From Mytilinidion resinicola (Eukaryota > Ascomycota > Dothideomycetes > Mytilinidiales > Mytilinidiaceae), in the NCBI RefSeq assembly GCF_010093595.1, contig NW_022985454.1, positions 487,473 to 551,472 on the forward strand: a DNA stretch of 64,000 nucleotides, written 5' to 3'. Both the position numbers and the translations under genes were made by a program. How positions within the stretch are numbered: the first letter of the stretch is position 1; every line of letters begins with the position of its first letter. Shown here piece by piece: positions 33,315 through 45,500 of this stretch. Under the pieces are notes generated by a model. That model searched no databases. It saw only the letters and a list, made by a program, of their open reading frames with translations, and was not told where the DNA came from.

Positions 33315-35323
33315 TTAGAAATCGTCAGCGGCCGTTCCACTGCGAGTAGTTTCTAAGCCGGTCTTCTCACCAATTTTATTTCGCATCCGATAGGTATAGC
33401 TGTGGCTATTGTGGACCAAGACGGTAATTTTGGTCAAATCGTCTTTCGAAGGAAAGAAGCCGCAGATAATGGGGCTGTCTTTTATGTCGGATTTGTGCCC
33501 AACTCTCTCACGATTGACTGCTTCAACAATTAGTCGGAGCTCTCCGAGGGGGCAAGAAACTCTAAAAGGAGAAACCTCACGGTGAAAACCTTCTGCTACT
33601 ATTTTGCCTTGATTGTCGTGGTGATAATGCGCAATGTATAGTACGGGGTTCTTGGAATCCTGACGGAAGTAAATCGCACACCGACGCTCCTCTTGATCCT
33701 CATCAACGACCCTGAAGAAGGCACATCTATCAACATTTATCAGTGAAAATGGCCAGTCAATACTGTCTCTCAACTTACAAGCCGTCAAGTTTCGGCACAC
33801 TTGGCGGATATAGGACCCCTCCGCGATAGCAGCGCCATATATCCGGTTTCAATTGAGGCTGCTCTTCAGCATTTGATGCTTCACATATAAGGTCCTTGAG
33901 ACTCAAAGCTACCTCCCCGGCCGAAGGTCTTTTGTCCCTTTGACCTTTTGGCTTGAACATGTCATCTAGAAGGTCGAAAAACTTGTCGGTGTAGAAACGT
34001 TCTTGCCAAAGGGATAGTTTTCCCCCATCTCCACTCTTGCTTTGCTCTACTAGCTTTAGAAGCTCTTTGAATTTTGCACGAACCGCGCCCTTCAAATGGC
34101 CATTTTTATGAAAATTTTCAGAGCCGGTAAAAGGGTCATCTTCAGTTCTCCGCTCAGTACGAAAACTTCGAAGCGCATCCCACTTTTGTAGATCTGAGAC
34201 GGCAACTTCTAAAAGCATAGCAGCGAGGGACCAAATATCGTAAGCCGTGGATTCAATACCGGACTCGGGCGGCGAATAGTCCCTAGGTCCCTGGACCCTT
34301 TTCAGAATCTGATGTATAAGTAGGAGAGATCCAAAGTCGGCGAGCAAAAACCTGCCATCACGAACTAGTATGTTCGTTGGTTTAAGGTCAGAGTGAATGG
34401 TTGAGCTGTCTTCGCCGTGGAGGTGATCCAGAGCGTGAATCATGTCAAGGATCGCATTCCAAATTGATTTCGCATCCATACCTGGAAACGTATCCATTAA
34501 TGCCCTTTCAAGTGTACTGTCAGCTAATGGAAAAACGATGTGAAATTTCCCCCGGTGGGAGAAAGCAGCCAAGGCTTTCATGAAACACGGATGTTCTTTC
34601 TGATTGACATGTAAAAGGTTGCTCCACTCCGTCCGCCCTAGGTCGAAATTTTCCCGGTCGAAGACTTTGGCAGCAAGAGGACCGAGCTGTGGAAGAATTA
34701 GCAGATCTCCCTGCATAGTATTTTGGCCAACATACCGGCGTCGCAGTCGAGCTCGAGGAAAAGTATTCCGGGAACGGAAGGGATATTTTATACACGGTTC
34801 CGAACTGTCCCTGACCAACGCAATCGCCCCTTCGAATTGGCACTTTCTCGTTCGGGGCATATTCTATTGGCTGATCGGAGAAGGTCATTGGCCTGATCTG
34901 AAACCTCCACTGCTCATGCAGGATGAGATGCTGAACAAGTTTGGCTTCCTCGATCGCATTCGACAAGAAGTTTAGATCTGGCTCAGTGAAAAAATGTTCT
35001 CCATCGAGCCTGACGCCTTTTGCGATAAAAATGCCGATCAATGCGGGTCTGTCAATTACTACCAGGAGGCAGTAGATCGTGAGATAGTCTTCAAGAAGCC
35101 TGTGACGATTTTCCTGGAACTCTCGGTCTCGATCATTGTGCCTGTGTATCGTGCGGAAATGACGGTCGCATCGATCGCAATTGCAAGAAAACAGGCCCCT
35201 GAGATCAAGGTCCTGAACAGTTTTTAGGATGACGCTTTTGGGATAGTAGTAGTCCTCTCCGATTAGTAGAGCGCGATTGCGGTAGAGAGCATCACGTGCC
35301 CGCTCGCAGGGCGGCGGCTCCAT
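33315..35323 (-). CDS. Protein kinase with uncharacterised N- and C-terminal domains
   Basis: 635 aa in three exons: 35323..34736, 34686..33779 and 33726..33315; introns of 49 and 52 bp, all junctions in frame. Residues 1-165 form a conserved-looking N-terminal region (YRNRALLIGEDYYYPKSVIL) with a Cys cluster, LFSCNCDRCDRHF, that might bind metal. The kinase domain (about 170-490) has GQGQFGTVYKI, LAAKVFD (beta-3 Lys), TIHSDLKPTNILV, ADFGSL, RDYSPPESGIESTAYDIWSL and a closing KRPSAGEVALSL, so all catalytic residues are present. About 155 C-terminal residues look beta-rich (RRCAIYFRQDSKNPVLYIAH, GELRLIVEAVNRERVG). The final splice replaces a stop after KLDGL and joins this C-terminal part. Substrate unknown. 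Confidence 0.88.
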
Positions 35324-35950
35324 GAGGCTTTGACCTTGTCCAGTGACTCAGCGTTGGATTCATACATCAGGGGCCAGCCTCGACCGCGAAGAGTTTGGGG
35401 AGGGTTTGGGAAGGTCGGTGTCGCTTGGCCGTTGTTTTTGGTAGCATCCTTGGGGGCGGATGTTCAGGGCGCGGTTTTGTCCGCAGGTAGAATAAGCGGA
35501 CAGGGTCGTAGTCAGATGCCTGGCACGCCGATTAGAGGGCGGACAGACGAGAATAAGTGGCGGTTTCGAGGTACCGCAAGCGCGTCTTGGTGTGAGGAAC
35601 GTTGTTTCGAGGAAAGGAGGGGAGCTGATTGATAGACATGATGTTTGCCTGCGAGGTCATTACTGGATGACGAGTCGGGGCTTAGACTTACTGAAATACT
35701 GCCTTGGATGCACCATTTCCCTCCATCGCAACTAGGCGTTGCTGGCGATGTCTTCCATCAATTGCGCCTCGCCACCTGAGGCAAACACCATAGATCTTAA
35801 AAGTGGTTCTTGTGGACCGAACTGTGGGAACCAGATAGAAGTTCGGACCACCTCAGGCACACTAACCACCTCAGGCACGCTTGCCGAGCACCACCACACC
35901 ATCTTTAAAAATTCATAACTTCTCTCATACAACACCGAATTGCTTCAAAA
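35324..35950. other. 5' flank of kinase and start of Fot1-like element
   Basis: Contains a 14-bp direct repeat ACCACCTCAGGCAC at 35847-35860 and 35865-35878 (18 bp apart) and a related CCACCTGAGGCA at about 35777. These may belong to the terminal region of the transposon whose transposase starts at 35951. The plus ORF at 35330-35632 is probably not a gene. Confidence 0.4.
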
Positions 35951-36785
35951 ATGGATAAAATGAAAGCTGCGCTCGCAGCGCTTCGATCGGACCCCGAATT
36001 GTCAATTACTGATGCCGCTAAGCACTACGGTTGTGGCCGGAGTGGCCTCTCAAAGCGCTTTAACGGAAAGACCTCTGCACGCGACAATGCACTCAAAAAT
36101 CAACAATTCCTCAATAGAGCGCAATCTAATGCGCTTATTAAGCATATACACAAGCTTACAGAGCGCTCGTTGCCTCCTACAATCTCTATGCTTCGAAATA
36201 TAGCCTTTGAAATTAAGGGCGAAAGGCCTGGCCATAATTGGCCTACTTAGTAGATTACTGCGCATAAAGAAAAGCTAGGAACGGGCTTCCTTTGTACACT
36301 AGATGCAGAGAGGAAGAAGGCCGACTTAGAATAGTACTATTAAGAGTACTTTGCTTTTATAGAGGCTAAAATAGCTAAGTATAGTATTAAGAAAAAAAAT
36401 AGCTATAATATAGATAAAAAGGGCTTTTTTATTAGATTTTTAAATATAATAAAGTAAGTTTACTCTAAATTAGCTTTTAATAAAGTAAAGGCTAAGCATA
36501 TTTTATAAAATAGAAATAGAAAGTAGATTATAGTACTAGTAGCTATCTATACGAATAGCTTAGCTTTTTTACTATTTCTAATCTATTAAGCTATAATAGG
36601 AAATATATAAAACACCTAGCTTAATAATTTTAACCTAAATAAAATAGATTGCTTTTTTTATATTCTTTTCTTTTAAATAGACTAATAATAACCTTAGCTT
36701 TAAGTAGTTAAAAACTGTATTTAACTAAAAAATAAAGAAAAAAATAGGGGGTAATTAAAGGCTTTTTATACTTAATAGCTAGTAA
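35951..36785 (+). mobile_element. Fot1/pogo-like (Tc1-mariner) DNA transposon, left part only
   Basis: Starts intact at ATG 35951: MDKMKAALAALRSDPELSIT, then DAAKHYGCGRSGLSKRFNGK, the pogo/Psq-type helix-turn-helix. After GHNWPT (about 36250) the same frame continues through many stops: LGTGFLCTLDAERKKADLE, IEAKIAKYSI, then NIDKKGF for the first catalytic Asp region (normally NMDEKGF), an AIIGNI-type block and a region matching the GHxSH end (about 36770). Stops are mainly TAG/TAA where CAG/CAA is expected, that is RIP. The element is cut at about 36786 by LINE A; the remainder must lie beyond the window. Confidence 0.82.
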
Positions 36786-38805
36786 AAAAACACGATGCAA
36801 TCGACCCTACAGCATCTTAGAAATACAACCTAAGGAGGGCCCCTAGGGGCTATCCAAGGCCCTGCGAACAATTGTACGCAGCCTTAAAGCCCTATAAGTA
36901 GTGCCGGCGGCGCCGCGGTAGGTACACCGCGAATTGCGACCCCTAACGCGCAGCCGCCCTAGCAACAGCATTAACAACAACAACAACAACAACGCCAAAA
37001 CCAACACCAAAACCCGAAGCCTATTAAGAACGTCCACCAGGACGTCCAAGACCTCGTCAACAAAGCACACGGCATACAAGACCTCCTGCGGAATAAGCCA
37101 ATCCAATCCCTTAAGATAAATGCGATCGTCTAAACCCTCTACGACTTTGCAGGACGCGTCCTGTTCGGCCTCTCGGATACCGCGAACAACCTACGGCAGA
37201 CACCATGGAAAAAGCTGATAAAGATGATGGAGGACACGAAAAAGGAGGTACACGCGTTGTTAACGCACGGGAAGACGTATGCCGCAGCAGCAGCAGCAGC
37301 AGCAGCAGCAGGCATAATACTATTAGCTATACTAAGCAGCATAGCTGCGTAATACAGGAAGGCAGCAGGAAATAGGCAGTATATAGGGCAACCTATAAAT
37401 ATCTATAAAATTACTATCTATATTAAGAATAATAATAAGCAAACTATAACTACAGCAAATATAAATATAACTATTACCTAGAAGCTTTAAGCAGCTAGAC
37501 TACTAAATATAATAAAAATTAGCGGTATAAAAAAGCTATAAAATAGAAATATTAAGGTATATATTATAAATAAGGCTATAAAAAAAGCACTGCTTAAAAA
37601 AAGGGAATAGGTATAGGTGCTAGGTAAAATAGTATATATATAACTGCCTGCAGTACTAATAGAGGTATATAGAGTACCTAAAAACTTAAACCTAAAAAGC
37701 TAAATACTTAAAAATAATATTATTAGGGCTAATATAATAATTAACCTAGGCCTAGTTATTAAGAAAATAATATAGAAAAATAAAAAGGGTATTAAAGCTG
37801 CGCGAGAAAACCTAGGCTAATACGCTAGCTTAATTATTACTAGCGTATATATAGAAATAATAGTAGATAAAGCTATTATAAAGGAATTTATAATAAGTAA
37901 ATACTTACTAATAGCCTTAAAATATAAAGCAGGCTTTATAGCTATATAGTGCTTTAAATACTAGGGCTATAGGTATATTATAAAATACTATAAAAAGAAT
38001 ATTTAATATATAGTATATATAGGGGAATATAATATAAAATAATATATAGTAATAGATACTAAAAAGTGCGCTAACTATAAGAAAAACCACCTAGTATATA
38101 GTGCTAAATACAGCGTAAGAAAAGGGGCCTAGCTATAGGCTATATTAAAAAGGTAGGTAATACTATACTAATATAATACTAATAAAAGGCCGAGCTTATA
38201 TATACTCTAGGCCCTGCTAGAAGTATATATAACCTTAACCTAGTCTAGAAAAAAAAAGCTGCTAATAATAATATATATAAAGGTAGTATAGAACTAGGGC
38301 TAGCGCTAATAGTACTAAAAAAAGTAGAATAACTAAAGATATTTAAGTATTCTAATAAAAACCTAAGCTAGCTAAAGATTAACAGAATAATATAGACTGC
38401 TCGTTTAACACAGTAATTTTCCTATTTAATACCTTTTTAAATACTATATATTTCTCGCTTTATATTACTATTTTTATAGCCTCTAACTTAGTTAACTTAA
38501 TTAATAATATATAGAAATATAGATAAACTTTTATAACTTAAAACTATTACCTAAATACTATTTTTACAGGAAAATAATATAAGCTAGCAACTACGCGCTA
38601 AAATAGGTGTAGTAAACACCGCAGATACTATAAATATAGTTTAATATTAGAATAACCTAGTATACTTACTATTATATAGTATAATATTAATAAAAGCCGT
38701 AAAACCTAAAAAAAGTTCCTAGAAAAAGTAAAAAAAGCCTAGCTTTAACTACTAGTACTAGTAATATAAAAGCTATAGAAAAATATATAGTAATAAAAGT
38801 ATATA
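36786..38805 (+). mobile_element. LINE A (Tad-like non-LTR retrotransposon), segment 1: 5' end and ORF1, RIP-damaged
   Basis: The 5' end near 36786 aligns with the 5' end of LINE B (reverse complement of about 47700). ORF1 is recognisable: Gln/Asn-rich repeats (CAACAA runs at 36970), an Ala run from GCA repeats at about 37280-37312, then a nucleocapsid-like region with degenerate CCHC knuckles (about 37950-38060: CFKY.GYRYIIKYY and KKCANYKKNH). ORF2 begins near 38200 or later. Stops throughout fit C-to-T change. The segment ends with TAATAAAAGTATATA (38791-38805), the target copied by LINE B. Confidence 0.85.
37280..37312 (+). repeat. GCA trinucleotide run in LINE A ORF1
   Basis: About ten GCA/GCC triplets coding a poly-Ala stretch. 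The matching stretch in LINE B (47211-47245, reverse) is interrupted by ACT/ACG-type changes. Confidence 0.8.
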
Positions 38806-39123
38806 TTATTATTATTAAATTCTATTATGCTAGTATAGCTTCTATTAGGGTTTATATAGCTGTTCTATCTAGGCTAGTTTATAAAAAGAAACCGTTTGCT
38901 GCTGTATAGTATTCGGATAAAAACCCTATTTTCTGCAGTATATAGCGCTAAGCGCTTTTCTTATTATTATATAGCTATTAGGAATATATAGTAGATTTAT
39001 TATATCTACTATAGAATAAGCTATTATAATACGTTTTCCTAAATCTATCCGGGTTTTATAGTTATTTTCCTAGGCGCAGGTTAAGTTAATTCCGGAGTAG
39101 TAAGCTGGTTTAGGATTAGCGTA

Positions 39124-39250
39124 GGACGAGCTTAATTACCACCCCCCTATTCTCTCCGCATCACCCCCCTTTTCTCTTCCTGCCACCCCCCCTATATCTA
39201 GCCTAGCGCCGGCCCGTATTAATGTTGTTCCACCAATTATATTCACTCGC
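39124..39250 (+). repeat. MULE left terminal inverted repeat
   Basis: Matches the reverse complement of about 42127-42253 with a few C/T differences. Contains three C6-C7 runs about 25 bp apart. Confidence 0.85.
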
Positions 39251-39440
39251 TTATTAGATACGTAAAACGGCAAGGCTATATAAATCGGAAAGGATGTATA
39301 CACGAATCGCATAGGATGTATATATATACAACAACAACAGTCTATTCACTCCATCTACTCTAGCTAGTCTAGAAGCGGAAAGCGCCTAGATGGCCGCCTC
39401 TTAATTGCTGATTGAAAGGAACGCCGTATACACCATTGTA

Positions 39441-40532
39441 CTAAGGTCTTACACCTAAAGATTCTCCTTCACTACGAACAGCCTCTTCCTCAGGAGTACA
39501 CAGAGGGCCATCCTTAAGCGCTGTTTGACTGTCAGGGACTAAGGAAATAGAGCCCTGGGCCGCTGTTAGGGTGCCTACTTGTCCGGCGGAGAGGTCTGGT
39601 GCTGTATTTATGAACTGTACAGGATTGTTGAATACTACAATGGTCCTCTCGACCGCCGGCGTGTCTGTAGAGACACCTGCCATAGTAATTTGGCTGGCTG
39701 GTGTCGCAATCTGCATCGATTGTGTTNNNNNNNNNNNNNNNNNNNNNNNNNNNNNNNNNNNNNNNNNNNNNNNNNNNNNNNNNNNNNNNNNNNNNNNNNN
39801 NNNNNNNNNNNNNNNNNNNNNNNNNNNNNNNNNNNNNNNNNNNNNNNNNNNNNNNNNNNNNNNNNNNNNNNNNNNNNNNNNNNNNNNNNNNNNNNNNNNN
39901 NNNNNNNNNNNNNNNNNNNNNNNNNNNNNNNNNNNNNNNNNNNNNNNNNNNNNNNNNNNNNNNNNNNNNNNNNNNNNNNNNNNNNNNNNNNNNNNNNNNN
40001 NNNNNNNNNNNNNNNNNNNNNNNNNNNNNNNNNNNNNNNNNNNNNNNNNNNNNNNNNNNNNNNNNNNNNNNNNNNNNNNNNNNNNNNNNNNNNNNNNNNN
40101 NNNNNNNNNNNNNNNNNNNNNNNNNNNNNNNNNNNNNNNNNNNNNNNNNNNNNNNNNNNNNNNNNNNNNNNNNNNNNNNNNNNNNNNNNNNNNNNNNNNN
40201 NNNNNNNNNNNNNNNNNNNNNNNNNNNNNNNNNNNNNNNNNNNNNNNNNNNNNNNNNNNNNNNNNNNNNNNNNNNNNNNNNNNNNNNNNNNNNNNNNNNN
40301 NNNNNNNNNNNNNNNNNNNNNNNNNNNNNNNCACCTCGTTTGGAACAGGACGATTGAACCACCAGTGTTGATGAACATCCTCTAGCACAACTTTATACTC
40401 AGCTGTCGATGTAGCGTGCAGTTTTCTGTGTATTTCGTGACAGCATGGCATGCCGTACGTCCCTCTGAATGTTCTGTTGCATATCAGGTTAAAATCGTCA
40501 TCCTTAGCCTTCTTGATCTGCTTGGCGATCAA
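39441..40532 (-). pseudogene. C-terminal part of MULE transposase, interrupted by unknown bases
   Basis: Open frame of 363 codons, including 605 N bases at 39727-40331, so continuity across the gap is unproven. Before the gap: Cys/His segment CNRTFRGTYGMPCCHEIHRK and the LEDVHQHWWFNRP box typical of fungal MULE ends. After the gap: a Thr/Pro/Ala-rich tail closing with PEEEAVRSEGESLGVRP. This part is almost free of RIP stops, unlike the upstream catalytic region, where the frame is broken repeatedly up to about 41925. Confidence 0.7.
39727..40331. other. Assembly gap (605 N)
   Basis: Unknown bases inside the MULE transposase. Any ORF spanning it is artificial. Confidence 0.99.
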
Positions 40533-42126
40533 TCGGAGGCCCTGCTCAGTAACTTTTCCAATAACCTCACTAAATTCGGGCAGCTTTACCTCGTGCTGAG
40601 GAGCTCTACATTGTCGGCCAAGCTGGTCCTTTAGCTCTACACCTTAGCGGTGAATGTATTAAGATAGTAGTGTAACTACATTATATAAGTCACCTGTCGA
40701 GATCTAAAGATATGATTTAATGCTGCTGTTTAAACCTTTAAGCCGTAAGGTTATAGTGTTGCCGAAGTGCGGCAGAAGGCTAGTATAATACGTAGCAATC
40801 TCCTTTCTATATAGCCACCACTCTTTAGTAAGGTAATTAATCAGGAGTTATTTATGCGTATAATCTGATTTTATCTTGTTCTAAGCGGCTATAAACTTAT
40901 CCTCTATAGGTTTTACTAGGCAGAAGTTAAGCTTATTAATAAATTTCTTTCGATCTTTCTATATAGCCTTAATCTTAGCTATTGTTAGATCTTAAAAGGC
41001 ACGTGCTGCATCCTGTAGATCTATAGTATTAGTTGCTACTTGCTTATTATCCTTCTAAATAGCTATAGCCTTGCTGGCGATATTCTTCTGCACGTGCTAT
41101 TTGCACAGGAGTTAAGGAACAGTAGGAAAGAACTTAGCCAGCGCATTCTTAAGTGCTAGCTCTTTATCTGTAATAAAAACGCCTGGCGAAACTCCTAGGC
41201 GCTGGCATATAAGATAAAGCTCACGTACTGCAAAAATATAGTCCCCCTCTTCTTTTCCTAGAAGGAAACAATAGCCTAGCTTATAGTTCCTGCCCTAGTT
41301 GGTAATACTATTAATATAGAAAAGCGGCATCTTAAACTTATTTATTTTGTAGGTGCAGTTAAGAAGAATAATATTAGGATTCCTCTAGAATATCTAAACA
41401 CTCTTAGGATGTATAAAGTATAGATACTTAACACGGTTTGCTTTATCTAGCTTATATTTATAGTAGTAATAAGCGTCCGGGTTATTGCCGCCGTGTTCCT
41501 TAAGCACCTTAAGTATAGCCTAAGTTAGAGTAAGCCCCTAAAGCTTTATTTTCTTCCACTTCCATCTTTTATTATATAGGTCCTGCATTGTTATATCCTT
41601 GCCCTTAGCAAGTAGGTTATTAAAGATAGCACTAACGGGCGTGCCTCTATTAAGCTAATTGTATATAGTTTGAATTATATCCTTATCTAGATCTCGGTGT
41701 ACGGCTGGAGTCCCCTTATTAGTATTAAACGGCTCGTGATTATAAACAGAAACCTTAACTTTAAAGAACTAATTACCTAGCTGTAGATCTCTTATAAAAG
41801 CTCCTTTTATAAGGCAATTAGACTTCTTTATACGGGTGTTTTTCTTCCTATTGGCCGGCTTGTATATACCCGCACAATTGCAATAAACAAGCACCTTCCG
41901 CACCTAATGTGGAGTGCGCTTGTCCATTTTATTGTTGTATTTAACGATCGCGTATCCTTCCTTCTTTGCCCAATTGTTAACGGACTTTATGCCCTTATCT
42001 ACGGATGCATGGCGGCCCCAGGGGGGCGGCCGGAGCGGCATGGCGGTGAGGGTAGTAATGTAGAGGACGTGGTGTTAATGCATTACAAGTGCGCAGTTAA
42101 TGTAAATTCCTTATTAAGCATAAATA

Positions 42127-42253
42127 GTAAGTGGATATAATTAGTGGAACAATATTAATACGGGCCGGCGCTAGGCTAGATATAGGGGGGGTGGCAGGAA
42201 GAGAAAAGGGGGGTAATGCGGAGAGAATAGGGGGGTGGTAATTAAGCTCGTCC
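42127..42253 (-). repeat. MULE right terminal inverted repeat
   Basis: Inverted partner of 39124-39250. Its plus strand carries three G6-G7 runs. Confidence 0.85.
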
Positions 42254-42261
42254 TTAGCGTA

Positions 42262-42296
42262 AGGGCACGCGTGCTGTTGTTTCGCACGCGTGCCCT
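42262..42296 (-). other. GC-rich hairpin in LINE B 3' region
   Basis: AGGGCACGCGTGC pairs perfectly with GCACGCGTGCCCT across a 9-base loop. The same hairpin is at 49701-49735 in LINE C. Possible structure for recognition of element RNA by its reverse transcriptase (inference). Confidence 0.75.
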
Positions 42297-42424
42297 TTAT
42301 TAAGGCGTTAGTTCTTAAATTAAATAATATATATAGGGGTAGTACTATATAGGCTGCGATATATATAAAGGCTATAGTATATAGGTAAATATAGCTATTA
42401 GGTAGGTGCGTAATATAGGCGGTG

Positions 42425-42525
42425 TAGTATATATTATATATATAGTATATATAGTATATATAGTATATATAGTATACGCAGTATATATAGTATACGTAGT
42501 ATATATAGTATATATAGTTATATAA
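42425..42525. repeat. Short tandem repeat in LINE B 3' region (GTATATATA type)
   Basis: Nine-base units corresponding to the CGTAGTATG units of LINE C at the same element position, with G and C largely changed to A and T. Confidence 0.75.
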
Positions 42526-45500
42526 AGTTATAGAAGGTAGAATACCTATATTTCCGCCTTTACTATTTTTCTAGCTACTAAAAAGTATAGCAGAAGGTCT
42601 ATTCTTTAGAAAAGCTATTAGGCTATAGCCTTTCTTTTTTTCTAGCTTTTATAGAGCTGTTTATACGTTCTTATCTTAGCCTTTTAGAATAGCTCGCCCC
42701 TGCCCTTAATATATCTTCCGCAACTTATTATAATATATTTTAGGGATTAGAGGCTATACCCGTAAGGGTATACCGGCGTTAGGTAGCCGGGCACTTTTAT
42801 ATAGTAGAGGTAACCGTTAAGCCCTATATATTCTATCTATAGGTTTATAATAATTATATTCTCTACTTTTATAAGTTTTTTATATAGTGCCTTTTATTAT
42901 TTACTCTATTTAGTATTAAGTACTAGTATTAAGGGTTTTTAGCGTAGTTTTTTATAATAGGCTTTCTATTCCTTTTTCTACTTCTTTTTATATTTATCCT
43001 AAATTATACCACGCCTTATACGCCTATAGGATTCTTCCGATTCGCCTTTATATTATGCGGCTAGCTATAATACCTTTACTATAAGCTTATAAAGTTTATT
43101 ATACCTGCTTAGGCCGTACTATAGTATTCCTTTCGGCCTATATTTAGCACGGACCATTTCTTTTATACGGCTATATTAGGTTTTAATATGCTTACAGGCT
43201 AGCCCCTTATATATATAGTCTGTATAGGCTACTATAAGTTTCTTTAGCTTTAGCCGGAGTAGAAGGCATAATATCTCGTGCTTTATTACCCTAATATTTA
43301 TTGTTTTATATACTCCTAAAATAGAATAAAGGCACTAGTTCTATACTATTTTAAGCTGCTTAATTTTTATTTTACTAATCTACTTTTTTATACCCGGTAT
43401 AGTATACTAGAAAGTGTATCCGTATATAATAGTAGGCCTAATAACCGCCGAGTATATTATACGTGCCTTCTAGAAGCTTACGCCCTAGATTAACGCTATA
43501 AGCCTTATAAAGGCCCCTATCTAGGCTATAGCTTTATTTTTTATAGTATTAATATACGGGCTCTATTTAAGTTTAGAATCTACCTAAACCTTTAGTATTT
43601 TTAGGTCTATTATAGGGCCTTTAGTAAAGCCCTGTATATTAACTATAGCTTTTACGTTAATAGACTTACGGGCTTTTATAAAGTATATTAGGTGGTATTT
43701 ATTTAGCGCAAAAACTGCTTTATACTTTCTTACCTACTCTATACACCGGTTATACGCCCGTTTAATAGCCTTATAGTTCTCTTCTATACTTTTACTATAT
43801 ATAAAAATATTTATATTATTAATAAACCTATAGGCTATTATATTACTACGCTATAGTATTAGTAGAAGTATACTAGTAAAGAAAAGGAAAAGTATTAGTA
43901 ATAGGAAGAAGCCCTGCGGTATTCCTATAGTAACTGTAATAGGTTCCGCTATAAAGTTTCTAATAGTAAGCCTTATAGTGCGGTCCTATAGAAAAAACCT
44001 TATAAACCTAACTATTTACTTTAGCACTTATTAAATCTATAGGTTGTATATTATATATTTATATAATATATAGTTAAACGCTCCTAATATATCTAGGCTA
44101 AAAAGTAATACTATAAGCTATAGGTTTCCTTTCTATATAGTATAGATTTATTTAGTAAGAAGCTTAAGTGCTGTTTATATTAAATGTCCTAGTCGTGCCC
44201 TTATTTAACTAAGTGGAAGTATATTCTTTTCTTCCGCAATTTTCGATAGCTATATAGCTACAATTCGTTTAAATAGCTTACCTATTATTTCTAGCAGGGC
44301 GATCGGCCTATAGGCCTTTACCGTTATATAGAACGCTTTTTAGGGCTTATATAGCACTATTATAATAGAATTTTTAAACGGCTAAAAATAGTATTCTTTA
44401 TATAGGCACCTTATAAAGAACTAAGCTAGCGTAGGCGCTAGCTATATTTCGCACTTTTTAAGAAACCTGTTAGTAATCCCTATAATACCCGGGGCTTTAT
44501 TTAGGGCAGTTCCTATTAGCGCTAAAAAAATATCCTTAATTATAATATCTAGCGTAGTATTATATAGTTCCGGGTATTAGAACCTTTTTAGGTCGGATAA
44601 GTCTATATTAGCCGGAGGCGGAAAAAACTACTTTACTAGTATACGTGCTTTTATTTTATTATCTATATATAGAGTAGGGTTCTCGGGTTTTAAAAAAAAG
44701 GGGAATTAAAGCAAAGGTTTTAATTCCTTACTAGCCGTACTGCCCTAATTAGCTAGCTTTTATATACTTTTTAGGTTTTTTATTACTTTTTCTACTATAT
44801 AGCGCTACGCCTTAGTACTCTCCCTTTATATAGTTTTCTTTTTATAGTTATACTAAATATAGTATAATATTTAGTCTTCTATAAATTATAATAAGCGCTA
44901 TATTCTATACGCCCTCCTAGTTTTATACACTTTTTTTAAGCATTTTTCTAACTATACCGGCGATGCCTATTTTAATAGCCTTATAATAGGTACTATAGCA
45001 GTAATTATAGCCTGTATATATTTATAGAAAAGGCGTACGAATTTATTAAGGTCCTTTTCTATATTTTAAAGGTTATTCTAGTTATCTAGCTCGTCTAGCT
45101 AGGTTTAGAGGTGCTCCTGCGCCTTCTTCTAGTTAGTATTTTTCTACAGCCGATATTATAGCTATTCTACTATACTTAGTAGGGTAATATCGAACTCTAT
45201 ATATATAGGGCGGTAATCTAAATCGCAGTTCTATTCCTCTTACACTATATAAAAAGTAGTTTATTCTATTAGCTATTCTATTATAAATATAAGGTTAATT
45301 ATAGACTATAATATTCCTCTCGCCTATATTTTTATACTTTTCTCCGTGGCCAGGTCTATTCCTGCTTCTGTTATAATGCGGATAAGCTCCTCCGCTTGCT
45401 CCTCTATATTTATTACTTATATTCCTCCCTATAATAGGTAATATAGGTTTATATTACCTATAAAAATATACTCCGCGTTATTATTATTTAGTAGTAGGGG

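Larger units (their letters stand above)
39124..42253 (-). mobile_element. MULE (Mutator-like) DNA transposon inside LINE B
   Basis: Long terminal inverted repeats of about 125 bp start with GGACGAGCTTAATTACCACC at 39124 and end with the reverse complement at 42253. They are flanked by an 8-bp duplication TTAGCGTA (39116-39123 and 42254-42261). Between them a minus-strand transposase frame runs from about 41925 to the stop at 39441. It keeps MULE marks such as ILLNCTYKINKFKMPLFYI (normally LLIDCTYKTN) and VFITDKELALKNAL, and a C-terminal zinc/SWIM-like region GMPCCHEIHRKLHATSTAEY with LEDVHQHWWFNRP. The N-terminal half has many stops; the C-terminal 200 codons do not. 605 bases are unknown (39727-40331). 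A hAT origin would also give 8-bp duplications, but the protein and long repeats favour MULE. Confidence 0.85.

Noticed and set aside
37276..37312. CAG/GCA repeat as a disease-type or regulatory trinucleotide array
   Set aside because: It is the poly-Ala segment of LINE ORF1 and recurs in LINE B.
36934..37342. Short ORFs on both strands in the GC-richer start of LINE A
   Set aside because: They are off-frame readings of LINE ORF1.
39532..40385. Five ORFs running through the N gap
   Set aside because: Unknown bases contain no stops; only the 39441-40532 minus frame has recognisable sequence on its upstream side.
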